DNA of 47,315 bases from Faecalibacterium prausnitzii (GCF_003324185.1 NZ_PXUP01000020.1:1-47315), one strand, 5' to 3'. Counted from the first letter of the stretch, positions 27,301-36,218 are shown. The notes: generated from the sequence alone by a model not told the origin. Numbers and translations are program-made.

Positions 27301-27922
27301 AGCCGACTGCAATGTAGAAATCGCAGATGCCGTTGCTGAAATCAAGTTCTTCTACGATCAGATTCTTGGGCAGTTGGAGTCCACATTCTGCAAAGAGGTG
27401 AAGAAACTCTTTGGCTCTGAACAGGATGATGCGATGATGGAGAAGAAATCTCTGCCGAGTGTGGTTTCCGAATGGGCAGGACAGCTTGATTCGACGATTC
27501 GCAATCAGCTTTTTGCAGATGGAACGGACAGAATGCTCCAGCTTTTCTTTGCAGATGAAAGTTTAAGCGAACACGCCCTTACACTGAGATTGGCAAAACT
27601 GGCAACAGACCTGAATCTAAGCGATTGGGATGCAGATACGCAGGCGGAAGCACTGGAAAATGTCAAACGCTATAAGGCAACGGCTGAAGGGTTCCATGCC
27701 GAAGCCGAAACGGATGCAGCGGAGGCAGTTAATGGCTACCAGCTGACCTATGAGGATGAAACTGGACGTGCTGTGACAAAGCGTTTTGATAAGGTTGAAA
27801 CCAGCAGCCGCGGAAAGCTGCTTTATAATATGATTGAGACAGCAATCACTGGTATGGGACAGGCTGTTTCTGAACAGGAAAAGCGTCAGATTCTCATGGA
27901 TGTTCTGAGAGAACTGTGCTAA
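24308..27922 (+). CDS. Large P-loop ATPase (BrxC/DUF6079-like)
   Basis: This 1204-residue protein has an N-terminal ATPase: Walker A GAYGKGKSH (about 59-67), Walker B VYVIYDEFSKYL (about 237-248) and a sensor-like LMLISHKEI. The rest is helical with no other motif I can name. Size and layout resemble BrxC/PglY-type ATPases of BREX or DUF6079 proteins, but the match is by general pattern only. In dnd systems an ATPase such as DndH plays a comparable restriction role. ATG 24308 follows AAGGGGAAAG. It is the largest gene of the operon and presumably powers DNA interrogation or remodelling. Confidence 0.8.
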   Translation: MSEMISVAEGFQYSVNIAYDLHADDKLKSYIPTQSALQLMEDILQSTLPTSTDRSRVLIGAYGKGKSHIVLTILALLMKRDLRLFEKLMPAVQKRDKLNRLIQNYYESNNKLLPVIITGSNTSLTQAFLLALQQTLKENDLLDIMPETNYKAAISVIERWKKDFPDTYQQFKDKISDTLPSFISRLEDYDIKAYEAFERIYPSLTAGSTFNPFVGFDVVQLYESVVQALKPLGYTGVYVIYDEFSKYLEANISEASVSDTKMLQDFAEKCNRSGTSQMHLMLISHKEIANYIDRLPKQKVDGWRGVSERFTHVHLNNNFTQTYEIIATVIQKKADLWNQFKENHQKEFAELAKRYATHRIFADMQAEDIERTVQACYPLHPVSTFVLPRLSERVAQNERTLFTFLSSNGSATLPSFLKQYDDTSFEVVTPDQIYDYFEPLFKKEIANGTLHDIYFLTSVILNQLDDGSLEEKIVKTLSLIYMLEQFEKLTPTKNELIGIYSIQYPVPEIERALNNLIDDEYVIYLKRSNDYLQLKESSGVDIEAKIKDTIASQQSSTVVKKVLNASNFDSCIYPLRYNDEKEVTRYFDFTFIDESEITEDVNWQAKQLNTEADGIVYAVIPHSREAIGRIADIIKQTSRYCSNCVFIVPRKFVPIDFTVREYKAVETLKELAASDKVLFDEYEVIYEDLREIINHYISDYTHPEKRAATYIYKGEEKQIVRKAALTDLLSTICGSLYFNTPVIINEAVNKNHLTANSLNSRSKIVIGLLRSELEPNLGLAGSGQEVSILRSTLIRTGVLETENGVPRINLHPKDYLMSKLMGEIEGFVQEARTQKMSFSDLYERLTTAKCYIGLRKGLVPIYVAAVFHEYKKEIIIYDRFSQVPLNNDTLLQIEAAPQDFTLQCLDWNGEKDKYVEALANVFKDYVIEAEKTAAGYGYVVSAMHRWYMELPKYAKESKHSPDGQQIDKVKRQFLRMLKQNIGTHTLLFERLPILITGQADCNVEIADAVAEIKFFYDQILGQLESTFCKEVKKLFGSEQDDAMMEKKSLPSVVSEWAGQLDSTIRNQLFADGTDRMLQLFFADESLSEHALTLRLAKLATDLNLSDWDADTQAEALENVKRYKATAEGFHAEAETDAAEAVNGYQLTYEDETGRAVTKRFDKVETSSRGKLLYNMIETAITGMGQAVSEQEKRQILMDVLRELC

Positions 27923-27943
27923 TCCCTAAAGGAGAGAATAAGT

Positions 27944-29089
27944 ATGGCTTACTTTGATAACGCTGCAACAACATACCCAAAGCCAGATAGGGTCTACTCT
28001 TTCATGGATGAGTTCTATCGCAAGTGTGGCGGCAATGTTGGGCGCGGTGATTATGGCATTGCTAAATCTGCTGGTGCGCTCGTTGCGGACACAAGAATGC
28101 GCCTTCAGGAACTTTTGCACTGTCCGGCAAAGCAGGTCGTATTTACTCCGACAGCAACGATTGCGCTAAATATTATCCTTCAGGGACTGTGCAGGATGGG
28201 AAAGAAGAATTTCTATATCAGCCCTTTTGAACATAATGCTGTAACAAGGACACTGCATTATTTTGAAAACACAGGCGAAATCAATGTGACACAACTCGCT
28301 GTGACATCCGATTTTCGATATGATCTCGAAAAAATACGGTATCAGTTTGATGATTGCAAGCCGGATGTTGTTGTTGTCAGTCATGCCAGCAATGTGATTG
28401 GCTTGATTGCGCCTGTTGCTGAAATCTTTGAATTGGCTAAAAAGTACGGCAGCTACACTGTCCTCGATATGTCACAGACCGCTGGACTGGTAGATTGCGA
28501 TGTTGGCCGAACTACATTCGATTTTGCAGTGTTTGCTGGGCACAAAACACTGTATGGCCCGACCGGAATCTCTGGATTCGTGATGAAGCCAGAAATTCAG
28601 CTGCCGGCAGTGCTATTTGGCGGAACAGGATATGACTCTGCCAATCAGGATATGCCAGACAGCTTGCCCGAAAGATATGAGATGGGCACATCCAACATTG
28701 CCGGTATTGCAGGGCTGAACGCAGCGTTGCAGTGGAGTCAAGAAATCGGATTGCAGATAATATTCGAGCATGAACAACAAAATCGTAAAAAGCTGCTGGA
28801 TATTCTATCACAGTACGATTTTATTACTGTCGTTGGCAATTCTCCTGAGCAGCAGTATGTGGGCATCGTTTCCTGCCTGTTTGAAGGAATCAGCAGTGAC
28901 ATTGCAGGCAACCTTTTAAGCAAACAGGGGGTATCTGTGCGGACAGGTCTGCACTGTGCGCCGCTTGCGCATAAGTTCTTGGGCACCTACCCGGCTGGCA
29001 CGATTCGGTTCAGCGTAGGGTATTTTACAAGCGAAGATGATTACAAAGCCTTAGTCGAGGCTCTCGATTATATCGAACAAGCCATCTGA
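27944..29089 (+). CDS. Cysteine desulfurase (DndA/SufS-like)
   Basis: This 381-residue PLP enzyme (aminotransferase class V) takes sulfur from cysteine and hands it on as persulfide. It starts AYFDNAATTYPKP. The PLP lysine is Lys201 in GHKTLYGPTG, the PLP-binding aspartate region is TVLDMSQTAG, and the active cysteine is Cys338 in RTGLHCAPLAH. It lies inside the operon with a DndC-like and a DndD-like gene and so most likely serves as the DndA-equivalent sulfur donor. GGAGAG precedes ATG 27944. Confidence 0.93.
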   Translation: MAYFDNAATTYPKPDRVYSFMDEFYRKCGGNVGRGDYGIAKSAGALVADTRMRLQELLHCPAKQVVFTPTATIALNIILQGLCRMGKKNFYISPFEHNAVTRTLHYFENTGEINVTQLAVTSDFRYDLEKIRYQFDDCKPDVVVVSHASNVIGLIAPVAEIFELAKKYGSYTVLDMSQTAGLVDCDVGRTTFDFAVFAGHKTLYGPTGISGFVMKPEIQLPAVLFGGTGYDSANQDMPDSLPERYEMGTSNIAGIAGLNAALQWSQEIGLQIIFEHEQQNRKKLLDILSQYDFITVVGNSPEQQYVGIVSCLFEGISSDIAGNLLSKQGVSVRTGLHCAPLAHKFLGTYPAGTIRFSVGYFTSEDDYKALVEALDYIEQAI

Positions 29090-29102
29090 AGGAGATCACA
29101 TC

Positions 29103-31331
29103 ATGTCCTTTCCTGACCATAATATAAAAAGTGAATATCGATCCCTGATTGATAATGTTGTTCAGGATTTTTATCTTCCTATCCTTGGCGATGCAATCTG
29201 CTATAAGAGAGCTGTGGGGTTCTTTTCTTCTTCCGCACTGGCAGAAATTTCAAAGGGTATTTGCAAAATGGCTAGTCACGGCGGAAAAATCGAAATCGTA
29301 GCATCTCCATATCTTTCGGAAGAAGATATGAAAGCCATACAGCAGGGCTATCAGAACAGGGAAACTTATATCAAGGAAGCGATTTTAAGACAAATTCGTG
29401 AGGAAGATGTATCAGACGACTATTATACATTAGAACGACTGAATCTTCTTACGAAGCTGATAGAAGATGATATTCTTGATATAAAAATTGCCTATACCGA
29501 AAAAAATGGCGGTATTGGAATGTACCATGAAAAGATGGGTCTTATGGAAGATTCATCCGGAAATACGATAGCGTTCTCTGGCTCAATGAATGAATCCGCA
29601 ACCGCCATGGAAGTAAACTATGAAACAATTGATGTCTTTTGCGGTTGGAAAAGTGATTATGAACGAGATCAGGTTGCACTAAAGAAGAAGGCTTTTGATT
29701 CTATTTGGAACGATAAGGAGTGCGGAATAAAGGTCATTGCTGCCCCGGAAATAACGCAAGCACTGATAAAGAAGTTTCAAAGACAGGCTCCTGTGAGCTT
29801 CCGGTTGGATGAAGAACAGTTCAAAAAAGATAAGAAGTCTGCCACAAGAGTTGCCACTGAAAATCCGATTGGCGCACGGATGCCCGAAGAAATACAGTTG
29901 AGAGACTATCAGCAAGCTGCCGTTGCTGCATGGGCTGGCTCAAATTATCGTGGAATATTCTCTATGTGTACGGGTGCTGGCAAAACAATCAGCGGTCTGG
30001 CAGCTGTCGCAAAGTTATCGCAAGATTTGAACGATTGCCTTGCAACAATTATCGTCTGCCCATACCAGCACCTTGTAGAACAATGGGTCGAAGATATTGT
30101 CAAATTCAATATTAAGCCTATCATAGGGTATAGTTCATCCTCTCAAAAAGATTGGAAAAAGAGACTCGAAAAGGCCATTCGAGATCAGCGCATGATACCA
30201 AAGAAAAGTTTTTTCTGTCTTGTTTGTACCAATGCAACATTCTCTAGTGCTTTTGTGCAAGAACAGATAGATAAAATCAAAGCTCCAATACTCCTAATGG
30301 TTGACGAAGCACATAATTTTGGCGCACAGAGAATCCGAAAGCTCCTTGATGATCGCTTTACATATCGATTGGCTCTGTCCGCAACGATGGATCGCCATCG
30401 AGATGAAGAAGGCACGGCAGCTTTGTATAACTTTTTTGGAAAAAAGTGCATTGATTATACGCTGGAACAAGCTATTAGAGATGGGAAGCTGACTCCGTAC
30501 AAATATTATCCCGTAGTCGTATATCTTTCTGATGACGAGTTGGAAAAATATTCGGAGATTTCTTCGGAAATGGCAAAGCACATCATTCAAGGTCGAAGCG
30601 GCAATGCCAAATTAGATTCTTATGGTGAGATGCTGGCAATCAAGCGGTCACGAGTAGTTGCGGGAGCAATCGCAAAGATTTCAGAATTGCGAAAACAGAT
30701 AGAGCCATATAAAAATCAAAATAACATTTTGGTTTACTGTGGTGCGACCAATATACTTGATGAAAAATCTGACGATTCGGATGTTGATAGTGGAGACATC
30801 AAACAAATTGATGCCGTTACTCATATGCTCGGTAATGAATTGGGAATGCGAGTGGCTCGCTTTACGTCACGCGAAAGCATAGAGGAACGAACTACTATCA
30901 AGGAAAAATTTCAGGATGATGGCAAACTTCAGGCAATTGTTGCGATAAAGTGTCTGGACGAGGGTGTTAATATTCCCGGAATCAAAACGGCATTTATCCT
31001 CGCTAGCACAACGAATCCGAAAGAGTATATCCAACGCAGAGGTCGTGTTTTAAGAAAAGCTCCGGGAAAAAGTTATGCGGAAATCTATGATTTTGTGACG
31101 CTTCCAAGACCATTGGATGAAGTACCGGGGTTAACGATTGAACAAGCAAATCGGGATGTTTCGCTTGTGAAGAATGAATGCGCAAGAATGCAGGAATTTG
31201 CAGCGCAGGCGCTGAACGGAATGGATGCCCAGACATTGATCTGGGACATTCAGGAAGTCTACCATATTGAAACCATCGAAGATGTTGGGGTTGAAGCTGA
31301 GTTTGCAAAAGAAATAAAGTCTAGTGACTGA
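29103..31331 (+). CDS. PLD-nuclease / superfamily II helicase fusion
   Basis: This 742-residue protein joins a phospholipase-D-type nuclease and a helicase. The single HKD-like motif is H142-E-K144 with ED and FSGSMNES following (about 142-163). Helicase motifs are Walker A CTGAGKT (near 289), MVDEAH (about 399-404), LALSATMDR, and QRRGRVLRKAPG (near 645). One HKD motif per chain implies a dimer for nuclease activity. Such fusions are common in restriction and defence loci. Here it is a plausible effector that cuts unmodified DNA. It lies 13 bases after the desulfurase gene. Confidence 0.9.
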   Translation: MSFPDHNIKSEYRSLIDNVVQDFYLPILGDAICYKRAVGFFSSSALAEISKGICKMASHGGKIEIVASPYLSEEDMKAIQQGYQNRETYIKEAILRQIREEDVSDDYYTLERLNLLTKLIEDDILDIKIAYTEKNGGIGMYHEKMGLMEDSSGNTIAFSGSMNESATAMEVNYETIDVFCGWKSDYERDQVALKKKAFDSIWNDKECGIKVIAAPEITQALIKKFQRQAPVSFRLDEEQFKKDKKSATRVATENPIGARMPEEIQLRDYQQAAVAAWAGSNYRGIFSMCTGAGKTISGLAAVAKLSQDLNDCLATIIVCPYQHLVEQWVEDIVKFNIKPIIGYSSSSQKDWKKRLEKAIRDQRMIPKKSFFCLVCTNATFSSAFVQEQIDKIKAPILLMVDEAHNFGAQRIRKLLDDRFTYRLALSATMDRHRDEEGTAALYNFFGKKCIDYTLEQAIRDGKLTPYKYYPVVVYLSDDELEKYSEISSEMAKHIIQGRSGNAKLDSYGEMLAIKRSRVVAGAIAKISELRKQIEPYKNQNNILVYCGATNILDEKSDDSDVDSGDIKQIDAVTHMLGNELGMRVARFTSRESIEERTTIKEKFQDDGKLQAIVAIKCLDEGVNIPGIKTAFILASTTNPKEYIQRRGRVLRKAPGKSYAEIYDFVTLPRPLDEVPGLTIEQANRDVSLVKNECARMQEFAAQALNGMDAQTLIWDIQEVYHIETIEDVGVEAEFAKEIKSSD

Positions 31332-31359
31332 GTTTAGTATCCATAAAGGAGGATTAACA

Positions 31360-31527
31360 ATGGCGGATTCTAACCAAGTTGATGAAAAAGTTGTTCGTAG
31401 GCTGATGAACAAAATCATTATTCAGGAAAATCGGAACAACAAATCGAGGGCAAAATCGGACTCGCAGATGGTTACGGAAATCAAAAAGATGATTGAGGAG
31501 GAAGTAAAATGCTTATCGAATCAATAA
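31360..31527 (+). CDS. Small unrecognised operon protein (55 residues)
   Basis: ATG 31360 lies seven bases after AAAGGAGG (31346-31352), a strong site, so this short frame is probably translated. The product is a charged, helical protein (DEKVVRRLMNKIIIQENRNN, then EIKKMIEEEVKC) without recognised domain. It overlaps the DndD-like gene by 19 bases, which suggests coupled synthesis and perhaps a small subunit of that ATPase. Confidence 0.7.
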   Translation: MADSNQVDEKVVRRLMNKIIIQENRNNKSRAKSDSQMVTEIKKMIEEEVKCLSNQ

Positions 31528-33506
31528 AGCTGCAAAATTTTCGGCAATTTCAGAACGAGTTTATCTCTTTCGCAGATGGCTCTGATGGAAAGAACGTGAC
31601 CATTATCCTTGGCGAAAACGGCAGCGGAAAAACGACTTTTGCGCAGGCTTTCTTTTGGTGTATGTACGGTGAGACTTCTTTCTTGGACAAAAAATTGCTC
31701 AATACAAAAGTAGCAAGCAAGATGATTCCGGGAGCAAAAGAGACTGTGCGAGTGGAACTCTGCCTCAAGCATGGAGTGCTCGATTATGTTTTGACAAGAG
31801 AACAGGTCTATGTGAGAGACTACACTAAGATCACACCTCAAAATTCAGTTTTTGCCGTTGCGACAAAGCAGCCAGATGGAACACTTTCCTATGAAAAAAA
31901 GACTGCTTGTGAGGATGCGGTAAAGAATATTCTTCCCAAAGAACTGTCACGCTATTTCTTCTTTGATGGCGAACGCATCGAGAAGATGAGCAAAGACATT
32001 GCCGGCAACAAGAAAAGCGACGATTTTGCTCAGGCGGTCAACGGTTTGCTCGGCTTGAACGGAATGCTCTCTGCAATCAATCATTTCAGAGGCTCCTCTG
32101 GTGTTATTGGCAGCTTTGACAAAGCCTATGACAGAAACAGTGATTCCAAGATTGCACAATATTCGGAAACGATTGTGCGCTGTCAGGACAGAATTGATGA
32201 GATCACAGAGGCGCTTGAACTAGCACGGGAACAACAAGAACAAGCTAGCAAGCGTCTTGTTGAGAAAGCTCAAGAAATCAAGAAATATGATGATGGAAAG
32301 AAACTGCAAAAAGAAAGAGAAGAACTTGAGAGAAGCATCGAGACAGCTAAAAAGCATCGTGCGCAGACCTGTCGGGAAATGTTTCAGGCGTTTAATGCAG
32401 GAGCAAGTTCATTCTTTTCTAAAAGCCTGATTTACCGTGCCATGCAGGTGCTGAAAGACGAAACCATTCCGAATGCAGATATTCCGTATATGCATGTCAA
32501 GACAATCGAATATCTTCTCCGCCAGAAAAAATGTATTTGTGGAACCCATTTGGATGAAGGCACAGTTCCTTATGAGAATGTCAAGGCTCTGATGGATTAC
32601 CTACCCCCTCAATCAATTAGCACAACGGTTTCTCAATTCAAAAAGGATGCAAAAAGCAGGATTTCTGCGCTTAATAGAACAAATATTCCTGATGCAATTT
32701 CGGCATCCTATACTTTTATCAGTGACGATGATGACACAATCACCGATAAGGAAGATGAACTCCGCCGACTGGAAAGTAAGATGGCATCTAGCGATGACAT
32801 AACAGCAGCCGTCAGAAAATTGGAAATGGAAATCCAGCAGTGCAAGAAATCCATTTCTATGCAGACTAGTACAATTGCAGACCTTACTTCGGAGCGGGAT
32901 GACAAAATCAGTACGCGCGACAGCGCTGAAAAGGATCGGCGCGAACTCAGTCTAAAGGATGACAAGAACCGTTTGATTGAAGTTTGTCGCCTTTACGCAG
33001 GTGAAATTTTCAATCAGCTTACTAGTACATATCAGGCAAGCGAAAAAGAAGTGCGCGATAAACTTCAGGCTACGATCAATAGTATTTTCAACGACATTTA
33101 TGATGGTGGGTTGGAGCTTTCCATTGATGAAAAGTATCACATTACAGTGACGGTCACTGGCTTTGGCGATGATAATGTGGAAACGTCTACCGCACAGAGC
33201 ATTTCGGTTATTTTTGCGTTCATTGCAGGTATCATCAAAATGGCTCGTGAAAACAAGAATGCAAGCTCTGAGAACCTGCGGATGCTTGAATCTGAGCCGT
33301 ATCCTTTGGTAATGGATGCACCTTTGTCCGCATTTGACAAGAAGCGTATTGAGGCTGTATGTAAAGCATTGCCTGATGTTGCTGAGCAAGTTATCATCTT
33401 TATAAAGGATACGGATGGTGATTTGGCAGAGAAATACATGAGTGACAAAATCGGTAGCCGACATCATTTTGAAAAGATCGATGAGTTTGAAACGCATCTT
33501 GTATAA
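31509..33506 (+). CDS. DndD-like SMC/Rad50-type ATPase
   Basis: This 665-residue ATPase has the DndD layout: N-terminal LQNFRQFQ and Walker A GENGSGKTT (35-43), long coiled coils on both sides of a hook-like CICG (C342, C344), and a C-terminal half with the signature-like STAQSISVIFAFIAG and Walker B YPLVMDAPLSAFD (near 600). DndD partners DndC in DNA phosphorothioation, so this supports a sulfur-modification operon. Similar SMC proteins also occur elsewhere, so the assignment rests on both sequence and neighbours. Confidence 0.87.
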   Translation: MLIESIKLQNFRQFQNEFISFADGSDGKNVTIILGENGSGKTTFAQAFFWCMYGETSFLDKKLLNTKVASKMIPGAKETVRVELCLKHGVLDYVLTREQVYVRDYTKITPQNSVFAVATKQPDGTLSYEKKTACEDAVKNILPKELSRYFFFDGERIEKMSKDIAGNKKSDDFAQAVNGLLGLNGMLSAINHFRGSSGVIGSFDKAYDRNSDSKIAQYSETIVRCQDRIDEITEALELAREQQEQASKRLVEKAQEIKKYDDGKKLQKEREELERSIETAKKHRAQTCREMFQAFNAGASSFFSKSLIYRAMQVLKDETIPNADIPYMHVKTIEYLLRQKKCICGTHLDEGTVPYENVKALMDYLPPQSISTTVSQFKKDAKSRISALNRTNIPDAISASYTFISDDDDTITDKEDELRRLESKMASSDDITAAVRKLEMEIQQCKKSISMQTSTIADLTSERDDKISTRDSAEKDRRELSLKDDKNRLIEVCRLYAGEIFNQLTSTYQASEKEVRDKLQATINSIFNDIYDGGLELSIDEKYHITVTVTGFGDDNVETSTAQSISVIFAFIAGIIKMARENKNASSENLRMLESEPYPLVMDAPLSAFDKKRIEAVCKALPDVAEQVIIFIKDTDGDLAEKYMSDKIGSRHHFEKIDEFETHLV

Positions 33507-33520
33507 AGGGGGCAAGTACG

Positions 33521-34069
33521 ATGTTTGACAAGCAATATAGATTCAAAGGCTCCCATGCGGTTCGCGTTACAAAGCTAACGAGTATATTTGAATCCATTAA
33601 GGGCATTCCGACCAAAGTATTCGAGCGCAATGTTGATGTCCTGTGTAATGCTCCGTTGATTGGATTTTTGTATAATCGTACAGCGGAGCTTGATAACACA
33701 AAGAACCCGACAACGGGTGAAGTAGACACTACGAATATCATGGGTGATCGTGTGATCTACTCCTCTGAAGAAATGCTTTTCAACTTCAGGCTGATTATGC
33801 TTTTGGATAGTGTGTATGAGCCTGATGCTCAGAAACGACTTGATAAAGCATTCCGCAAACACGAACCAGCGGATGAAGAACACTATGATAGTTATGTGCG
33901 TGGTGGCGTAGATGTTCTCTACGAAAAGCTCGTGGATGGAGCCACCTCTACAGATGATTTTGTCAACCGTCTCTCTGATTTCATCACTGAATTCGATGAG
34001 CGATTCAATGCGGATATTTCGGATGAAGCCCTGGCAAAATGCTTCATCCCGTCAGAAAATAATAACTAA
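33521..34069 (+). CDS. Unrecognised 182-residue protein of the sulfur operon
   Basis: I do not recognise this protein. It is soluble, acidic and helical, with RFKGSHAVRVTKLTSIF at the start and VDVLCNAPLIGFLYNRTAELDN near 40-60. It does not resemble DndE, which is shorter and basic. AAAGGGGG precedes ATG 33521, and the gene is 14 bases after the DndD-like gene. A strong terminator follows, so it ends the first transcription unit of the island. It may take the place of DndE or DndB. Confidence 0.75.
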   Translation: MFDKQYRFKGSHAVRVTKLTSIFESIKGIPTKVFERNVDVLCNAPLIGFLYNRTAELDNTKNPTTGEVDTTNIMGDRVIYSSEEMLFNFRLIMLLDSVYEPDAQKRLDKAFRKHEPADEEHYDSYVRGGVDVLYEKLVDGATSTDDFVNRLSDFITEFDERFNADISDEALAKCFIPSENNN

Positions 34070-34079
34070 CACGGTGGAC

Positions 34080-34112
34080 AAGCCTGTGCTCATATCGGGC
34101 ACAGGCTTTTTT
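34080..34112 (+). terminator. Rho-independent terminator inside the accessory island
   Basis: AAGCCTGTGC (34080-34089) pairs with GCACAGGCTT around a nine-base loop, followed by a T run ending at 34112. The next ATG (34117) lies only five bases beyond it. Confidence 0.9.
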
Positions 34113-34116
34113 GTAT

Positions 34117-34497
34117 ATGAATAAGACTTGCAAAGAAATCCAAAATGAACTAATTCATTCGGAAACTAAAATAAGTCAAAGCGACTTTCTGAAAATTTGC
34201 GAAAAGCATAACCTATCTCTAATTGAAGTAGATGAGCTTTCTAAAAGTATTTCTGATTTGCAGTTGTTTCTCAACGATAATACGGAATCTGCCGATGAAG
34301 ATGAGCTTATCAAAGCATTGAAAGGCTGCAATCTTCCGTATATTGATAATCGTCCTAAAAATGGTGTGCTGTGGGTTATAGGTGGAATTGAAATCAAGGA
34401 TATTATTGAGCAGCTTAGTGAAACAGGGTATGTGTTTCACTTTAAGGAATGCGGAGGAAAAGCAACAAAGAAACGTGCGGGCTGGTGGACGAAATAA
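34117..34497 (+). CDS. Sigma-1.1-like N-terminus with WWTK-type C-terminal domain
   Basis: This 126-residue protein has an N-terminal segment (KISQSDFLKICEKHNLSLIEVDELSKSI) that parallels the sigma-1.1-like part of the first gene of the island. The C-terminal domain reads LPYIDNRPKNGVLWVIGG and ends GGKATKKRAGWWTK, a small module I have seen at the ends of helicase-like and DUF3320 proteins. Its function is unknown. ATG 34117 follows the terminator by five bases and has no ribosome-binding site; TTG 34111 is inside the T run. The gene may be a displaced fragment, or it may be read from readthrough RNA. Confidence 0.65.
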   Translation: MNKTCKEIQNELIHSETKISQSDFLKICEKHNLSLIEVDELSKSISDLQLFLNDNTESADEDELIKALKGCNLPYIDNRPKNGVLWVIGGIEIKDIIEQLSETGYVFHFKECGGKATKKRAGWWTK

Positions 34498-34522
34498 AAT
34501 ATCAGATTGAAAGGATGTTTGG

Positions 34523-36199
34523 ATGAGTGAACAGTGTTTGGCATTAGTCGATTCCGTAAAATTGGCTAATAAAAAAATATCAATGGACGATCTCTTGGAT
34601 TTGTGCGATGAATACGACTTGTCTCCTAATGAAGTCGATTGGGTGACAAATTCTCTGTCTGCCTATCTGTCAGATTTTGATGAAAATTCATTTGAAGATG
34701 TATCCGATGATGATTCATTAGATGACCGCATTGACCTGACAGATATTTCATCCGTTAAGATTCTTGACATTGACAGCGGAATAACCGAACTTCCAGAACA
34801 TTTTTTTGAAAATGACAGCGACTTAGTCGAAATTCGTATTCCAGACAAGATCAAATCCATTGGAGAATTTTGTTTTTCAAAATGCCAAAATCTTGAAACA
34901 GTTGTTATTCCAAAATCGGTATGCTCTATTCAAGACGGAGCATTCACAATGTGTCCGAAGCTGAAAAGAATGGTGTTTTTAGGAAATCTGCCAGAAAGCC
35001 TTCCTGCTAGCCCTACTGTTCTGGTGGTTTATGGAAATAGTAAAAAGTCTAGTTACATCTCCCTTCCCAATAATGCCCTTGTCATCCTTATAAATGAAGA
35101 AATCAAAAAGTGGGCACATGAGTTTGATAATTTTTCTGTGGTAAGAGGATTTGCATATGCGACTTATAGCAGTGCGGCTTTTTCCGATAAAGTGATTCAA
35201 GGCAACAGAGAGTATATTGCAAAACATCACGAAGAATTATTCTACTATTCTATTGTGCGAAATGATAGAATCATCCTGCGCTATTTAATTGATAATAATC
35301 AGCTTCCAGAAAAAATAAGGTCTTGCACATTGGACAGATTATTATATGATGACTATCGAAAAGAAATCGAAGAAAAGGTACAAATCGTTTCTAATTATAT
35401 GGAACTTCACCCGTCAGATGTTGAATCCGACTGGGGTTACAAAATCGACCCAAAAAGGAACACTATCCTGTTGCAGTTTAGAGGACATTCTATTGACTGC
35501 GTGGAGGTTCCATCTGCAATAAAGGATTGTCCGGTGACAAGAATTGGTGCAAATACTTTTTCTCCAATAAATCCCAGTCGTGGTGTTATTCCAGAAGAAG
35601 TCACTATGCGACGCGAAATACGGAAAATCGTATTACCAACATCAATTAAGAAAATTGATGAAAACGCATTTTCCGACTGTAAGTATGTAACAATTTATAT
35701 TCCGCATACAGTTGAAAGCATTCATCCCAATGCGTTTGGCTCTAGAGTGACGATGAGCCGTATTCGATTGGTTGTCGAAAAGGGTTCCTGCGCCGAGCAT
35801 TTTGCGGTAGATAATAAAGTATACTATTATTATGATTATCCAGAATACGATCAGTCTGTGAATTTTATTATTTATAGAGCCTTAGAAAAGAAAAGAAGAA
35901 AAAAGAAAACTAGCGATGATGATAACGGCCCTTTTCAGAATGGGCTGGATGTCATCATCACCAAAGAAGATAGTACGCCGTTCTCAAAGTCAGCCCTTCA
36001 GGTAAGTGCTGAAGGATACGGAGTGATTGGCAGCGTTGGACTTCCCCAAACCATAAATCAGTTACCGGCTAGACTACTGGGAGAAAAATTCTTTTGTGTG
36101 GATGCAGATTATCTTAGTGGAATTATCGACGATAAGATGAATGCAAAAATCCTTGAAGCTTATCCTGAATATGCCGTATGTACTCTCCTGAAAAAATAA
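34523..36199 (+). CDS. BspA-type leucine-rich repeat protein with sigma-1.1-like N-terminus
   Basis: This 558-residue protein starts with a sigma-1.1-like segment (KKISMDDLLDLCDEYDLSPNEVDWVTNSL). LRR_5/BspA-type repeats follow (ITELPEHFFENDSDLVEIRIP, SIGEFCFSKCQNLETVVIP, SIQDGAFTMCPKLKRMVF), and more near 340-420 (KIDENAFSDCKYVTIYIP). There is no signal peptide, so unlike many BspA proteins it is probably cytoplasmic. Its role is unknown; repeats of this kind bind proteins. It is AT-rich and sits between the WWTK-type gene and the WYL regulator. Confidence 0.78.
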   Translation: MSEQCLALVDSVKLANKKISMDDLLDLCDEYDLSPNEVDWVTNSLSAYLSDFDENSFEDVSDDDSLDDRIDLTDISSVKILDIDSGITELPEHFFENDSDLVEIRIPDKIKSIGEFCFSKCQNLETVVIPKSVCSIQDGAFTMCPKLKRMVFLGNLPESLPASPTVLVVYGNSKKSSYISLPNNALVILINEEIKKWAHEFDNFSVVRGFAYATYSSAAFSDKVIQGNREYIAKHHEELFYYSIVRNDRIILRYLIDNNQLPEKIRSCTLDRLLYDDYRKEIEEKVQIVSNYMELHPSDVESDWGYKIDPKRNTILLQFRGHSIDCVEVPSAIKDCPVTRIGANTFSPINPSRGVIPEEVTMRREIRKIVLPTSIKKIDENAFSDCKYVTIYIPHTVESIHPNAFGSRVTMSRIRLVVEKGSCAEHFAVDNKVYYYYDYPEYDQSVNFIIYRALEKKRRKKKTSDDDNGPFQNGLDVIITKEDSTPFSKSALQVSAEGYGVIGSVGLPQTINQLPARLLGEKFFCVDADYLSGIIDDKMNAKILEAYPEYAVCTLLKK

Positions 36200-36218
36200 C
36201 AATGGTGGAGATCACAAG

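Noticed and set aside
20480-34069. A canonical dndABCDE-FGH or BREX locus
   Set aside because: dndB, dndE, dndFGH, pglZ and brxL are not found among the genes; only DndA-, DndC- and DndD-like parts and a BrxC-like ATPase are present.
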